A DNA stretch of 40,545 nt from Gammaproteobacteria bacterium (lineage in GTDB: Bacteria; Pseudomonadota; Gammaproteobacteria; SZUA-229). Position 1 is the first letter of the stretch. Each line of letters begins with the position of its first letter. The notes under the pieces were generated by a model that did no database searches, was not told the origin of the DNA, and saw only the letters and a list, made by a program, of their open reading frames with translations. Positions 40,064-40,545 of this stretch are shown here, one piece after another. The translations under genes and the position numbers were made by a program. The DNA lies in assembly GCA_015488295.1 (NCBI GenBank), contig WFOC01000025.1:1-40545 (forward strand), given 5' to 3'.

Positions 40064-40545
40064 TTGGATAAATTACTGCTGAGAATTGCTTTACTTGGTG
40101 CGGTCACCGACCTGATGGCGGGGGTGCTGGTGACGCTGTTTCGGCTTTCTATTGAGTATAGCCAGACCTGGTTGCTTCCCGATGGCCAGATCGGTAACTA
40201 TGAAGCTCTGCCCGGCTGGATGCGATTTTTACTGCCGGTCGCTGGCGTGGTTATGCTGGGAATTTTCTTTGAGCGGCTGCCTGCCGAGAAACGTTCGGTC
40301 GGTATCGTTCATCTTCTTAACTTCATGCGTTTTCGCAAACAGTCTGCCTTTTTCCAACGCGATGGTACAGTTTTTCGGCGGACTGATCGCGATTGTTTCC
40401 GGGCACTCGGTGGATCGCGAAGGCCCCGGCGTGCATCTGGGTGCGGCCAATGCCGCGTTGATCGGTCGTCGCTTAAAACTTAGCAAGTCAGTAAGCACTT
40501 GCAGGGGATCGAGCTACAAAATATTTAGATTAAGGAAATGGTGCC
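40064..40545 (+). pseudogene. ClC-type chloride channel/antiporter, frameshifted and truncated
   Basis: From a TTG at 40064 the frame reads an ordinary ClC N-terminus ([37 protein letters not shown]). Near 40342 the homologous frame moves: in the next frame [20 protein letters not shown], then [20 protein letters not shown] carry the ClC signature GREGP-like motif (here DREGP). After RRLKL (about 40482) the sequence no longer resembles ClC. The TTG start, the shift and the lost 3' part mean no functional channel is expected, unless the shift is a sequencing error. Confidence 0.68.

Overview
The window looks like a chromosomal segment of a gammaproteobacterium of moderate GC content. Supporting genes are a monomeric NADP-isocitrate dehydrogenase, DsbB, a BamC/NlpB-domain protein, a TIGR02647-type small protein, YeaD-like mutarotase, YbeL-like and YecA-like (UPF0149) proteins, CnoX and a PrxQ/BCP peroxiredoxin. 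No phage, transposase or integrase gene is visible and there is no CRISPR array.

Layout. 1-2.5 kb: partial icd, dsbB and a small arginine-rich protein. 2.6-6.0 kb: an envelope regulon on the minus strand made of an ECF sigma factor, a zinc-finger anti-sigma factor, a secreted Asp-rich DRED-repeat protein and, behind a terminator, a TPR/beta-barrel outer-membrane protein. Two GGA-type -35 / CGTG -10 elements with identical 16-bp spacing precede the sigma operon and the barrel gene, which suggests one regulon. 6.3-10 kb: small envelope, metabolic and hypothetical genes, including several mini-genes (40, 50 and 36 residues). 10.1-16.7 kb: a methyltransferase/diguanylate cyclase pair, then a second TPR/beta-barrel protein (sharing a GYDxNVN motif with the first), a LysM-FecR protein and a dirigent/allene-oxide-cyclase-like lipoprotein. 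16.7-29.4 kb: housekeeping and regulatory genes (actin-like ATPase, TauE/SafE, EAL-HDOD, K+ channel, YeaD, DUF1508, YbeL-like, a surface protein behind a near-ideal FNR-type promoter, a degenerate AAA ATPase, bcp, yecA-like, cnoX).

Two near-identical tRNA-Val(TAC)/tRNA-Asp(GTC) pairs lie 10.3 kb apart in the same orientation. The first is accompanied by a 97-bp direct repeat that carries a 3' fragment of tRNA-Asp.

29.7-39.8 kb: a defence island on the minus strand, in transcription order: m5C methyltransferase with an N-terminal HTH, Vsr endonuclease, EcoRII-type endonuclease, a soluble protein with two GHKL ATPase domains and a histidine-kinase-like H-box, a receiver-domain protein with a long unknown C-terminus, a MutL/MORC-like GHKL protein, two uncharacterised proteins, and a small gene interrupted by an amber codon. 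Short gaps and ATGA overlaps suggest one or two transcripts. The promoter carries GGGACA/TGTCCC inverted repeats, as expected for autorepression by the methyltransferase HTH. This combination of restriction, mismatch repair, phosphorelay-like parts and GHKL ATPases is the strongest candidate here for an incompletely described system. The window ends in a frameshifted, truncated ClC-type chloride channel gene.
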